Of a stretch of DNA of 64,000 nucleotides, positions 32,611 through 43,045 are shown piece by piece (the stretch's first letter is position 1; every line of letters starts with the position of its first letter). Under the pieces are notes generated by a model that saw only the letters and a program-made list of their open reading frames with translations, searched no databases and was not told the DNA's origin. The position numbers were made by a program, and so were the translations under genes. The DNA comes from Sphaerulina vaccinii (Eukaryota > Ascomycota > Dothideomycetes > Mycosphaerellales > Mycosphaerellaceae), in assembly GCA_022570795.1 (NCBI GenBank), contig JAKUDP010000006.1, forward strand, positions 2,108,001 to 2,172,000, given 5' to 3'.

Positions 32611-32972
32611 ATTCTCCGTTTTGATATCGAGAATCGTCGCGCTCGTCTGTTCTTGAGCCCAGCATCGCAGCTGTTCTCGTCAGGCAGAAGCTGTCTGCTC
32701 TGTGACATCCGTTCTCTGCATACTTTGTCAGTTCAATGGTAATATGGTATGTATGGAGATCTCTCCTTACCGATTCCTATTCTGATCGCTCTCCGTTCGC
32801 TTCATTGATCGTAGCACTCGTCTGTCCTTGATCCCGGGACCACAGCTGTTTTCGCTTTGCTGAAGCTACTGGGACAGTGGATTTAGGTCTCTGCATACTT
32901 ATGTCAGTTCGGAAGCAATAGAGTATGTATGGAGATCTCTCCTTATCGGATCGTATTCTCATCGCTCTACTT
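32611..32972. repeat. diverged ~175-bp tandem duplication, non-coding
   Basis: Two copies offset by 175-176 bp: CTCTGCATAC at 32714 and 32889, GTATGTATGGAGATCTCTCC at 32747 and 32923, ACTCGTCTGT-type blocks near 32642 and 32817. It lies in the 3' flank of the secreted Cys-rich gene. There is no frame running through both copies. Confidence 0.7.
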
Positions 32973-33106
32973 CTGCCAAACCAATCCAATGCTGTGTCTC
33001 CTGGGAGTTCGGAAGCATAGATCTCGTTTTGGTGTAGAGTGATCTGTTCCTAATTAGCTCCTATTCTGTACTTGTTAAATGTGATCACGACATACTGTTC
33101 GATAGC

Positions 33107-33550
33107 TCAGACTTTGGTCTTTCCGCCTCCATTGCCTGGCTTGCCGCCGTAGCCGAGCGGCATGTAGCGAACAATCTCGTGGTCAAGAGACACCTTCAGC
33201 ACCAGAGCAATCCCCAGAGAGCGGGCGATCTGGTCAATTTGCTTGAAAGCGGTGGCGAAAGCCTCCAGCTCCTCATCGTCGATTGGAGAGTCGTCGTAGT
33301 TGTTGGGGCGATCGATGCTTCTCCAGTCGATCTCGCAACGGCCTCCAGCCCAGCGATGCTGATACTGATCGCGGAGTCTGGTGAGGTTGTACCCAGAGTT
33401 CTCTGGGAAGATTGCGTGAAAGATGGTAGTAACCTGATCGCCATTGAGATCCCACAGCTCGAACAGGAGAAAGAGGACTACGCGCTTGTCCATGGTCCAA
33501 GGTGTGCGACCAGTGACGGTTGCGCGATCTGTGGCGGCGGGAGTGGCCAT
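33107..33550 (-). CDS. hypothetical protein with SANT/Myb-like segment, 147 aa
   Basis: Single exon from the ATG at 33550; upstream in-frame sequence to 33682 lacks an ATG. After a short Ala/Thr N-terminus comes a segment with the layout of a SANT/Myb-like helical domain (TPWTMDKRVVLFLLFELWDL..VTTIFHAIFP..NLTRLRDQYQHRW), with spaced Trp residues. An acidic helix and a Gly-rich basic C-terminus (GYGGKPGNGGGKTKV) follow. Nuclear or DNA-binding role is a guess from the helix pattern. No neighbour supports it. It may belong to the lineage-specific fungal families of such proteins. Confidence 0.6.
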   Translation of the reverse strand: MATPAATDRATVTGRTPWTMDKRVVLFLLFELWDLNGDQVTTIFHAIFPENSGYNLTRLRDQYQHRWAGGRCEIDWRSIDRPNNYDDSPIDDEELEAFATAFKQIDQIARSLGIALVLKVSLDHEIVRYMPLGYGGKPGNGGGKTKV

Positions 33551-34511
33551 ATTGGTCGAATTGATGTTAGCAAGGTGTTTCTGAGCTGTGAGTGCGCGGC
33601 GCGTGTTGATTGGAGTGGTGACAAGGTGTCGCGGTGCACGAGAATAAGCAGAGAAAGGTAGGTAGGTGATGATTGTCTTCAATGTGGAGGATCGAAGTGA
33701 GAAAAGTGGTACGTGTGGAGGTCGAAGTGTTTCTGCAAGCGACGCGAAGGTGAACGACGAAAGCTACACCTGTGTGTGCAAATTGAATGCTCAGACTGCT
33801 CCACTTACCTGCAGATATCGATGGCAGAGTTGTCAAGCTGACCGGTGTATATCTGGAAGTGAAGTGAGAGCCAACTCTCCACGACGATACCTGTGAAGAC
33901 GTGATATACTGCGAGCATAGCTGGCGCTGGATGACCAGAGCTTGCGAGCACTGTAGATATATCAAGGCCGGCCTGTGGTGTTCAGATATGTCATGCTTCG
34001 CGCTAGTCAGATGTTTGACAGGGGTGGGACGTTTCTGAGATGCGTATACTGTGCAGAAGCCAGAGGTCGCCCCAAACGATCGTTTAAGACATGCTTGATA
34101 TGTGGGCAAACATTTTAGAACAAAGCGACGTTGATAAAGCTCTCTCTTCGCACCTCGAAGCTTGCTTTCTGATCTACTCTACACCTCTGCCATCCAATTC
34201 TCTATCATATATCGTTCCAAAGATGGCTGCTGTCTATAAGGTTTCGGCTCACGTGAATAGTGGATCCGACGCGTCTACAATGTTTACAGACACACCCCTG
34301 TCACTCCCGCTCTGGAGATGCGCTAGGCTCGCTCTCGGTGCGCAGAAGATTCCCACTGACTTGTAAACATCAATATGATAACCTGGCATCCTCAACTCTG
34401 CCGAACGCACAGCTGCAACAATCTTGTGTTGCACTTTCGAGCAGTTCTCTTTCTCGACTTCTGCGATCACACCGAGCTCACAAGCGACAGCTACTTCTGC
34501 AATCATCGACC
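33551..34511. other. intergenic, nothing recognised
   Basis: Divergent spacer between the 147-aa gene and the next plus-strand gene. Short frames only. No repeat or RNA gene is visible. Confidence 0.45.
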
Positions 34512-35622
34512 ATGGCGAGAACCTGGGATCTCGAAGAACGTCACTTTCACCAGAAGATCATCGTCGAGTATGGCTGTGGTCGGGACACTGCGCACGATCT
34601 GATGTATCGCAAGTTCGGCGACAAGTACGCTCGAGCAGGACGTGGTCCTTACAGCAAGCAGCGATTCTGGGTCGGTGAGTAGCCCTTTCGCGCGAATCCT
34701 TCTTGGGTCCTCCAGCTGACTTCTTTACAGAGTACACTCAGCGAGAGAAGCCCAGCAAGCCAAACGCGCTCAACGCAATCATCTACCAGACCAGAGGCAG
34801 CAGAGCATACGATGCGAATGAGCTCGCTATGCGCTCAGCCTTCGACGTCGACATTTGCACTCTCGCAGCACAGAACAGCGGCGAGAATCCTGTGACCGGC
34901 GAGCCAATGCGGCAGTTTTTTCTTGGCGGTGGAAATGTCGCTGCGTACTACTTGACTGGGGATGCTCCAACTGGTCCTCTTCCTGAGGGATACTCTCTTC
35001 CACTACGAGCTTCCTTCCGCGACCCAGCGCTGCGAGTCCCATTCCAACCAGTAGCCTCGACTCTCCCACAAACCGCCACAACCGCGCCACCAGGTACAGC
35101 TCCAGCCCAGAAGCGTACCCCAACAACTTCCTCGAAGGGACTCCCAATGATCCATCGCGAAGCATTGCGCTTTAGCAGAGACAAGACTTTCCCGAGGAGC
35201 CGACTTGACGATATCGAGGACGATCTGGTCGACCAGAGCTCTTTCACGTATCAGCGCGGCGGTGAAGTCATACGCTTCCGTACTTGGCAGTATCAGAAGA
35301 AGAAGCGGGTCGAGATACTATGTGATGCTATGCTTTGTGACTCTGACAGATGCGAGCAGTGCGAGAACTTTGCTGGCTTTGCTCCTAAGCTTTCCAACAT
35401 GCCTTTCGTGCACATTGGTCGGGATGTCGCTAAGCTTAACGGGATGTTGTACTTCTTGGGAGTCAAGTCGAATATTTGGGCGGTGTTGGAATGCCGGACA
35501 ACACTGAGTTCAAGGAGGTGATGTTTCTGGTCGATGGCGAAGAGAAATTGGTCGAATGTGAGGTATGCATCCCAGAGTTCTGCAAGGTCTGCGCCAAGGG
35601 AGGAGACGAGCACAGCGTTTGA
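34512..35622 (+). pseudogene. Cys-rich hypothetical protein with a 1-nt frameshift near its end
   Basis: Exon 1 34512-34674, 56-nt intron (GTGAGT..TTACAG), exon 2 from 34731. The N-terminal part (TWDLEERHFHQKIIVEYGCG) resembles the helical start of fungal DNA-binding-like hypothetical proteins; the middle is Pro/Thr-rich. As given, the frame reads to 35521. After LNGMLYFLG at about 35458-35460 the sense-like sequence moves to another frame, which runs to TGA at 35622 with a Cys cluster (CEVCIPEFCKVC) that complements the earlier CDSDRCEQC in the first frame. One missing base in a GGG run explains this. Either the gene is broken or the base is an assembly error. Function unknown. Confidence 0.6.
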
Positions 35623-35965
35623 GGGTTTAGAGAAGGAATCTGAGTGATCGCGGGAGTAATGAGGTGCATAGTGTAGCAGAAACGCTATCTCAGGCGTTTG
35701 TATGGGCGCTCAGCGGTGTCAAGATGTGCTTCCTGGCTTATGATAGATACCACGGTTGACAGTCTCCTCCGAGTCAGGATACTGAAATGGCATCGATTTC
35801 AGAGAACTGCTCATGCATTCCGTGATGTCCCCAAATGTGACCATTCTAATCCCAGCCCTTGGGCGTCCACGGTGGCTTTCTAGGCATGAGGTAGCAACCT
35901 CTGCGTCCCGAGTAGCTACTATGGTCAGCAGTATTCCGATATGCTAGATATATGATTTACACCGA
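35623..35965. other. 3' flanks, nothing recognised
   Basis: Short spacer between convergent genes with no repeat or motif seen. Confidence 0.4.
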
Positions 35966-36253
35966 CTACTGAGAGCTGCAGTCCCCCTTCCTTCGCTCCG
36001 GTTGCTGTCGCTTCTTCAACTCTCCCGGATTGTTGGCAGATGCTGCGTCTATTGCCTTCGAACTGTCCAGCGCTGTTACTATAGGGCTAGATACCTTGAC
36101 AACTCCCTCATCCTCGACTCCAATCGCAGCAGTGTGCTTCGCTTCGCGTCTGTTCGTGGTCTTCTTCTTGATCGCCTTCTCGTCGGCTGCCATGTCCTTC
36201 ACCACAGTGTCCGGTGATACCTTCTCCTTCCTTTCCTTCTGCCGTGGTGCCAT
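35966..36253 (-). CDS. small basic hypothetical protein, 95 aa
   Basis: Single exon from the ATG at 36253 (context GGCACCACGG on the opposite strand). Very Lys/Arg/Glu-rich (MAPRQKERKEKVSPDTV, KAIKKKTTNRREAKH), with a Ser/Ala middle and basic end. It is probably disordered, with possible nuclear localisation clusters. No known family. Short but compositionally unlike the spurious frames around it. Confidence 0.4.
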   Translation of the reverse strand: MAPRQKERKEKVSPDTVVKDMAADEKAIKKKTTNRREAKHTAAIGVEDEGVVKVSSPIVTALDSSKAIDAASANNPGELKKRQQPERRKGDCSSQ

Positions 36254-37031
36254 GCTGACTATTGACAGAGTTTAGTGACACTGTTAATTTAGGGACTTCG
36301 AAGTGGGAGTTTCCACATACATGTAAGTGGCACAGAGTGCCAAGGAGCCAGCCTCAGGCAGTGAATCGACTCCTGTTGAGCCACCGATACCTTGATGTGG
36401 TCTTAGCAGCATCCCGATCGGCTGCTTTGTACTTTTGGAAAGAGCATAAAGGCATTGTACTCGCCGGATCTGGCATAAGCTTGATACTGAGATCAGAAAG
36501 GGGTCGCGAACTACACTACCACACCACAAATGCCTTCTCTGACTCCTTGCCACGAGGGCTCGTGGATAAGCCATGTCCTGGACGAGCGCGGCAGTCGGTT
36601 GGAAGAAGCGACATCGTGGCCAACTGTTGATCCACGTCATGGCTCTCTGCACGCACCTTTCCAGCAGCGAAATCGATGTGCTTGCGAGCAACTAAGCTCC
36701 CCTAAAGATCAATCCGCAGTGCTACTTGAAAGCAGAAAATCTTCAAGCGTTGGTTTTGATTCTTAACGGCCCCTGCACGAAGTAGTCAAATCAGTCAGAA
36801 GCTCGTCGCAGCACTGTTTGCACGAGACCCGATCAGTCTTTGTCTCCAAATTTAGAATGTAGGAATGAGCGAAGAACAATATCAATGCTCAAAACAGCTC
36901 TTCTAGACCACTGCTGCTTTCATCACAAGCTCTATATGAACTCGAGGACAGCCCGTCATGGTCTCTAGTTCACAAACAACCATCACGAACCATATACAAC
37001 ACCAAACCAAACCAACCACAACACATACACA
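36254..37031. other. intergenic and CA-rich leader
   Basis: No gene recognised to about 36,950. The last 60 bases are an A/C-rich leader (CAACACCAAACCAAACCAAC) directly before the ATG at 37032. Confidence 0.45.
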
Positions 37032-37190
37032 ATGCGCGAAGGCAGCAAGCTCAAGTACCAGTGGTCTTCCATCTGCGTACTCCAGAAGCAGCAGGAGGTT
37101 GATGCAGACTTAGTTTTGCAAGGAGCACCAATGTGGTCAAAGGTATGGGGCACGAACGCCATGACACATTGTATTCTACAGAGGATCTAG
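37032..37190 (+). CDS. small peptide gene, 52 aa
   Basis: ATG at 37032 follows an exemplary fungal leader (CCACAACACATACACAATG), the main reason for the call. The frame gives MREGSKLKYQWSSICVLQKQ and ends at TAG 37190. A GTATGG..CTACAG pair at 37143-37181 could be a 39-nt intron, giving a 39-aa product. No signal peptide and no recognised family. It may be the 5' end of a decayed longer gene. Confidence 0.35.
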   Translation: MREGSKLKYQWSSICVLQKQQEVDADLVLQGAPMWSKVWGTNAMTHCILQRI

Positions 37191-37362
37191 TTTATCGATG
37201 ATTCGATCGATCGTGAAGCGAGACGATGTAATATTGCAATTTGAGTGATCACTTCAAACACTTTCGAGTTTCCAAGCTTTTCACCTTCTTCGCGATGCTG
37301 TTTTGTTGTGCTGACTTGATAGTCGTTCTATCGTCGTGTATATCTCGCACGCAGTAATGTCT

Positions 37363-38295
37363 TCACGCTACCGGCACATTCAAAAAGAACCCAATCAAAT
37401 CCTTCGCCAACCTTTCCGGCTTCTCCAAAGCCAGACTATGCCCACACTCCTCATAAATCTCAGACTTGACCACGTTCTCCGCAAATTTCTCAGCGCACTC
37501 CTTGACAGTCGGACCAAAGAACTCTGGAGCTCCCACGGTCATGACAGGAATCGTCAATTTCGTTTTCGCACACTCCTGATTGATCTCGCCATTCTTAAAG
37601 GCAGCTCTGTAGGTTTCGAGAATCCCGCGAAGAGTGCCGGGTTGCTTGACACATTCGATCCAGTGATCAAGAGCTTTCGATTCAATCATGTTCGGATTGT
37701 AACATTCTTGCTTAATGAACATTTCCCAGAACTCGCGTTCGTGGCCTTGGATGAGCATCTCTGGGACATGAGGGATCCAGAAGAATGAGAGATGCCAACA
37801 CCAAACTCCTTCCATTCTATACTGAGCACCAACATTCTGCGGATTCCAAAGATTACTTTCCTCCAATCCCAACCCAGACAACAACATCTCGCAGAAGCTC
37901 AACTTCAACACCCGATCTCGATACAGTCCAGCCACAGCATAGGCATAATCTGCCCCACGATCTTCTCCGTGGAGATAGAACTTTTCGTGACCCAGTTGAG
38001 TCATCAGGTCCGCGACATCGTCGGCTTGTTCTTTGGAAGTGTAGCCTTCTGTCGTGGGAGGCTTGTCTGTATAGCCGAAACCCCGCAGATCAGGAGCCAC
38101 GAGAGTGAAGTGTGGTGTCAGGAGAGGGAAGACTCGATACCAGTAGAAGCTGTTCTTGGGCGTTCCGTGCAAGAGCAGGAGAGGCGGGCCTGAGCCAGCT
38201 GTGATGTAGTGCAGACGTATGCCATTCACGCGGGCACGGCCATGCTTGACTGCGTTACCGTTGTGGTCGTAGGTCTCTGCGAGTTCCGAAGCCAT
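37363..38295 (-). CDS. alpha/beta hydrolase, soluble epoxide hydrolase/haloalkane dehalogenase type
   Basis: Single exon, 310 residues from the ATG at 38295. Fold landmarks in order: oxyanion HGTPKNSFYW, APDLRGFGYTDKP, nucleophile elbow GEDRGADYA (Asp nucleophile; the residue before it is Glu where His is usual), a cap domain rich in Trp/Phe, the acid-loop region VGAPEFFGPTV, and the catalytic His in EECGHSLALEKPE. The reaction is hydrolysis through an aspartyl-ester intermediate. Cap tyrosines decide epoxide hydrolase versus dehalogenase, and I cannot resolve that by eye. Probably cytosolic, as no signal peptide is present. No cluster partner is adjacent. Confidence 0.85.
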   Translation of the reverse strand: MASELAETYDHNGNAVKHGRARVNGIRLHYITAGSGPPLLLLHGTPKNSFYWYRVFPLLTPHFTLVAPDLRGFGYTDKPPTTEGYTSKEQADDVADLMTQLGHEKFYLHGEDRGADYAYAVAGLYRDRVLKLSFCEMLLSGLGLEESNLWNPQNVGAQYRMEGVWCWHLSFFWIPHVPEMLIQGHEREFWEMFIKQECYNPNMIESKALDHWIECVKQPGTLRGILETYRAAFKNGEINQECAKTKLTIPVMTVGAPEFFGPTVKECAEKFAENVVKSEIYEECGHSLALEKPERLAKDLIGFFLNVPVA

Positions 38296-39781
38296 GATCA
38301 ATGTCTTTGTTGTCGTGGTAAGAGATCTCGAGCAGATTGTTGTTTTGATATCACATCAATGCTATCCGAGGACGTCAGTGACCCCGCATGAAGCTCTTGA
38401 AGCCATTGCATCATGCCGAAGCTTGTTCATTGTGCGGGCAAGAGGAACTCCTTGAACACCAATACGAGTGTTTCAGTGTTCCGCAGCAGCATATCAGCAA
38501 TATAGCTAGCATTGTGGCGCTTTCCTCATTCGCCGAAACATACAGGCGTACCTAGTTCTTGTGCCAAGCCAGCTCAACATCCTTATGATCAGACTTGCTT
38601 CCACAGCCATCGATACAGTACGATATCCAGGCATCTTCGGAGTTGCATAGCTGCCATTCAAAGGCCTACGAGCGCGAAGAACGCCTCTGGGGGGACTATT
38701 CTGGTCGAACTGCATCGCCTTCTCGATCAGAGTTCAAGCAAGGTTCAGACTTAAACCATTTCGGGAAATATTTCATGCCCAGCTGACGAATCGTCTGCCA
38801 GCAGAGTATCGAGTACCACTGAGTCAATACAGACATCGTCTCCAATACATACCGTCGAGATGAGCTTATACTGCTCGCGATCATTCACCTCAAGTGTCTT
38901 CAGGCTTCTCCAGGCGAGTTTGATGTTTCTGTGATATTGGTGAACGGAGTTGAGCAGGTCGAAGTATCCTGATAACCACGCCAGGCTGAGAACTCGCAGA
39001 AGCACCGCAAACGAAGCGTTTATGCACGGTCCACTAGACTGACCGTGCCCCTCGATGAGAGCAGAGAGCATAAGCATAAGCATAAGCCTGAAAATGGACG
39101 GTCCGTGCATGGGCACCTAGGTGGGCCGTGCCTCGAAGACTACGCTTCACTTGCTCACATTCCTGGTCGAGTCTTCCCTCAGTCCTAAGGAGTGGAGAAG
39201 TGAGCTGGGTAAGATTATCCTTAGGCTGAAGCCCAGCAGATCTGTGATGGATAATGGCGATCGATTAGGTACATGAGGCTTTGAGTCCACGTGTCGTTGG
39301 ATTATGTTGAAAGCTGACTGTATGGGAACTCAAAGTCCAAGAACAATATGCACTGCTAGTCCTGTCAATCGGATACATGTGGTATACATCCACCTGCAGT
39401 GTTTGCTATGCCGCCGTTGATCCATGCAAGACATGCATATGTTTGTACTCCCTTTATGCAAAGGAGCCTGATAGCATATCGAACTCATCTTCCGCCGTTC
39501 TGCTCATTCCAGCGTCCCTCACTGCTATATCTCTGCCTGTCATACTCTATACTACACCTTCACCTTCAATAGTGATCGACGCAATTGTGAGCCTCTCATC
39601 TTGCAGACCGGTGAAGGGCAGCTCATTCACCATCAATGCTGGTGCCTAATGCTTCACACATGGAGGACTACTATGAAGCTTTCTAGCACTCTTCTTCCTT
39701 GCAACAACTCATCTTTCCTCCATTCAACTACATCGACATCGATCTCCATCCAGACATCTTCCGGCTTTAGGAAACAAAACC
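38296..39781. other. intergenic; one weak minus-strand frame
   Basis: A minus-strand frame 39116-38751 (121 residues) contains a plausible helical segment (LKTLEVNDREQYKLISTV) but has no partner exon or family. An AAGCAT/ATAAGC run with three copies lies at 39071-39088. Otherwise nothing is recognised. Confidence 0.35.
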
Positions 39782-40938
39782 ATGGACTCTGAACGCGCCG
39801 CTTCCGCTGAGCATCGGGATTGTATAGCAGAAGGGATCATCGACGCAATCTTCGCTGGAAAGAACGAAGTGGCAATCGAACAGTTTCTTCAACTAATGGA
39901 CTGTGATGAGGCTCGAGGTCCACTCGCTCAAGCTGCCATTGAGCGAGGAAGGAAATGCTGGAGTCTGCTCAAGCTAAGGATGGCGAGGAGCAACTTCCAT
40001 CATCTCTGCACGAACACCCTCTCGAGAGTCAGCAGGAGCCGAAGATCGACCAGTGGCTCGAAGACATCGAAGCTTCCCTGCCAGAAGAGGCCATCGGGCT
40101 GAACTCCGAGTCTGCATATGACGAGTCGGCTGTGGTTTGGGAAGAGCCAACCGCTTCGTACAGTCAGGTCGTCAAGTCAACCTCGTCGACTTCACCAATT
40201 ACAACGCCGCAAAAGCCTACTCTTGTCACGAGTACTATGATAACCAAGCCAGAGGTCCAAACTAAGCGCCCACGTCCCCGACAATCCGTCTCCAAATCTC
40301 GAGTACCTATCTCTGAGCACGATTTTCCAGAGCCAAAGCAGCTCATTCTCAAGAAGAGACCAGCTCGTCACACATCTCCAGCCGGGAAGATCGACCAAGC
40401 TGCCACTATTCCAGCCAGATCCCAGATCTCAGAAGACGCCGAGTCAGAGACAGCTGCGCCAAACATAGAAGTCTCGAAGGACATAGTCAGCTCGTCCGCT
40501 CGCAAGGGGAAGAAGAAGCCTCGACTCGAGCCAGCAGCCGTTCCAGAGAACAGTATCATCGCCGAGCCGATCGTATCTCGAGAGCGAAAGGAGAAGAAGT
40601 CGGTTCCTGTCTCCAAGGCTCCAAAGAACACCAAGCCAGGGAAGGCCCAGTTGGAGCCCAGCGAACCGAAGGTCTCTCCTTTGGAGAAGGGCGTCTCTGA
40701 GACGGCAAAGCCAACCAAGCCAGCCAATACTCAACCAGTCCGCGACGTGAAGAAGAGCTCTGCTTCGGAGAAGGTCGACAAGGCGCGAGGTAGACCGATC
40801 GTGAAGGAGGCCAAGCGGGTGGTTATGGTCCGTAACAAGCAAACAAAGGAGCTATATGTGGATTGGAGGATGGTTGTGCTGGTGGTGATCGTGGGCATTT
40901 GGCTTGTAGGTGGTATGCTGCAGCCTTTGCTTGGTTGA
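39782..40938 (+). pseudogene. tail-anchored Lys/Pro-rich protein, frameshifted near the N-terminus
   Basis: The first frame from the ATG at 39782 gives a helical N-terminus (AIEQFLQLMDCDEARGPLAQ). At about 39945-39953, in a GAGGAAGGAAA purine run, coding moves one base to the frame opened by the ATG at 39955, which runs to 40938 (327 residues). That part is disordered, Ser/Lys/Pro-rich, with many basic clusters, and ends in a single C-terminal hydrophobic span (WRMVVLVVIVGIWLVGGML), a classic tail anchor for the ER or nuclear envelope. No GT-AG intron joins the frames. Either one base is extra, or translation starts at 39955 and the upstream part is fortuitous. Family unknown. Confidence 0.6.
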
Positions 40939-41164
40939 CCGATCAGATCTTGGACGTAGGCTTGAAGTTCGAGAAGGCTTTGGACCGGAGTTTTATGTAT
41001 CATAGCAGCGAAGAAGTGCTTCTTGTCAGGATATGCAGAAGTGTAGCCTTTCGGACTGAGGCCGGGAGTCTTTGAACTAGAGTAGCGGACTTGACATCAT
41101 ACCCAAAAGCTGCTCTATAGTGTATCATCCCAAGAGCTTCTAGCCTCTGCAGTTCCCGTTTTCT

Positions 41165-42146
41165 TTACCCGTCGCAATATGCCCAGACACTCTCATTCCC
41201 CTTGCGAGTCGCACTACGATACACTCTAGCCGCTTCTTCACGTCCACGCATCATATACAGCAATCCTTCGTACACCTCTGGCGGCTCGACGAACTCTCCA
41301 TCCTCCCCAAAGTCAGGAAATGTCGTATACTGCATATCGTGCTGAGCACACCAGACAAGATCTGCCGTCAGGATATTTGGACTATTCCAGCTGTTGAAGT
41401 ATGCCAAAGTCTCGATCAATTTTGGCTGGACCACTGCCTCGATCTCAGCTCGCGTAGACTTCTCAAGACCGGCAGGGAAAGCTGGTGTTCCACCATTCTC
41501 CAATACCTCCCACTCTCCAGTTTCTCCAGGGATGGTAGCCTCAATGGCCCAGAGATCGCGTTGACTGGCGAGATCAAACTTTTGAACGAAGGAGATTGTC
41601 CAGCGTCGAAGTATGAAGTTGGATTCATTCGCCTGATTACGGAATCTGGACAGATATGGCTCGGAGATCGAGAAGCTCTGAATAGCTCGAAGAGCTTTGC
41701 CGTTGATTTGGTTGGGCATTGGGTGATACAGATGAAGAGTGTCTGGAAGAGTGGTGGTGTGATCGGCGGAGAGGTCAATCGACAAGTAAGTGGTCTCTCC
41801 TAGTGTTCGAACAGTCTACGCAAATTAGTATAACGCCCGAAAGGGTCTGCATTGCTCGACTCACATTCAGAGCATCGGAGTCGAATCTGGTATTGATATC
41901 TCTGGCATCATCTTCGTCGACAGCTACGATGATATTTAGCATATCTTCATGGCTTACATCATACCGCTGGACTGTGACATCCAAGCAATCCATGTCGAAG
42001 GCGTTCCAATTGGGGAGACTGGTGATGCAGTAGAGGAGAGGAAGGTTTGTCGCTTCAAAGCTGTCCAGGACGAAAACTTGACAGCCGCGAAGGAGATCAA
42101 AGTGGTTGTTGTGTAGGACGCGGCTGACAGGGGTGTCAATCCAGCT
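41165..42146 (-). CDS. hypothetical protein, 5' end unresolved
   Basis: Exon segments 42146-41865 and 41815-41165, joined across a 49-nt intron (GTGAGT..GCGTAG) in frame, give at least 311 residues. Seen: RVLHNNHFDLLRGCQVFVL.., the acidic IIVAVDEDDARDI, and a C-terminal half with Trp-rich strands (RRWTISFVQKFDLASQRDLW, PKLIETLAYFNSWNSPNIL). The frame is stopped at 42149-42147 and has no early ATG, so a 5' exon is missing or lost. An ATG at 42298 in another frame encodes a hydrophobic start (MAAPRLIFPLLYFCAFVW) and might be exon 1 with an unidentified intron. If so, it would be a membrane or secreted protein. Family not recognised. Confidence 0.6.
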
Positions 42147-43045
42147 TCACTTGTGCAACCCAAATCAGCACAACAACCTCAAGGTGGTCTGATGTATAAC
42201 ATCGAACGTAGGGTTAGGTATAGAAGCCATCGACCGAGATCTCGCCACACGAAAGCGCAGAAGTACAGCAGTGGAAATATGAGGCGCGGAGCTGCCATGA
42301 TATAGCGATCACGCTGTGAATTCGATAAAGAACAGATGTTTGTGTCCCTTGCGAACTATTAACAAGCGTCTGTATGTCCTCACCCATCAGGTCGGCGGAT
42401 TAAATGTCTCTGTCCTCGAGAAGACGCGTCTCCATGCAACTTTCGGCTGCATCTACCCCTCTAGCGCATAGCTAAGCGTGGTCAGTGCTCACGGTGATCA
42501 AAACAAATCCAAATTCTGAACTTCACGACCTTCTTCCTTTTCTTCTTCAGTAGTACCCAAAGCATTTGAGCCCAGAGTCAAGTCAACTTTCCTGCAATGA
42601 GAGTCGACGGTCTCTTTGACAAGCATAGTAGGGCGCCTAGAACAACATCGACTGTCTTTATACCTTCGTCTCATCTGAGCACATAGAGCAAGGCGCACAA
42701 CAGTCGGACATCTCATCTCATCTCATCAACTCAGGAGTGGCAGTAGCTGCACTCCAAACTCACTCATAGTTCGCTCCGCCTCTCCGTAGCTCGATCAATC
42801 CATGCTTCTATCCTTCGCACCGTGCCAGTGATCATTACAATGCTGCTTGCCGGAGAGCGCTGCCATGTCGGCTGACTTATCCATAGAAATGGGGCTAGCG
42901 CGATTGATATGTGAGCTTCGCTTTTCGCGTTTCAGATTCGAATTTCGTATTTCGCTTTGCTTCTCACGCTTCCTCACGACGACTGAACGACCACCCACGC
43001 AGGCCAGACAAAATCTTGAGAAGCAAGAGAAAACAGAGAACGACG
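42147..43045. other. upstream region, possible missing exon
   Basis: It holds the possible first exon noted for the preceding gene and TCATC repeats near 42714-42728. From 43020 there is a GAC-rich low-complexity stretch. Nothing else is recognised. Confidence 0.35.
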
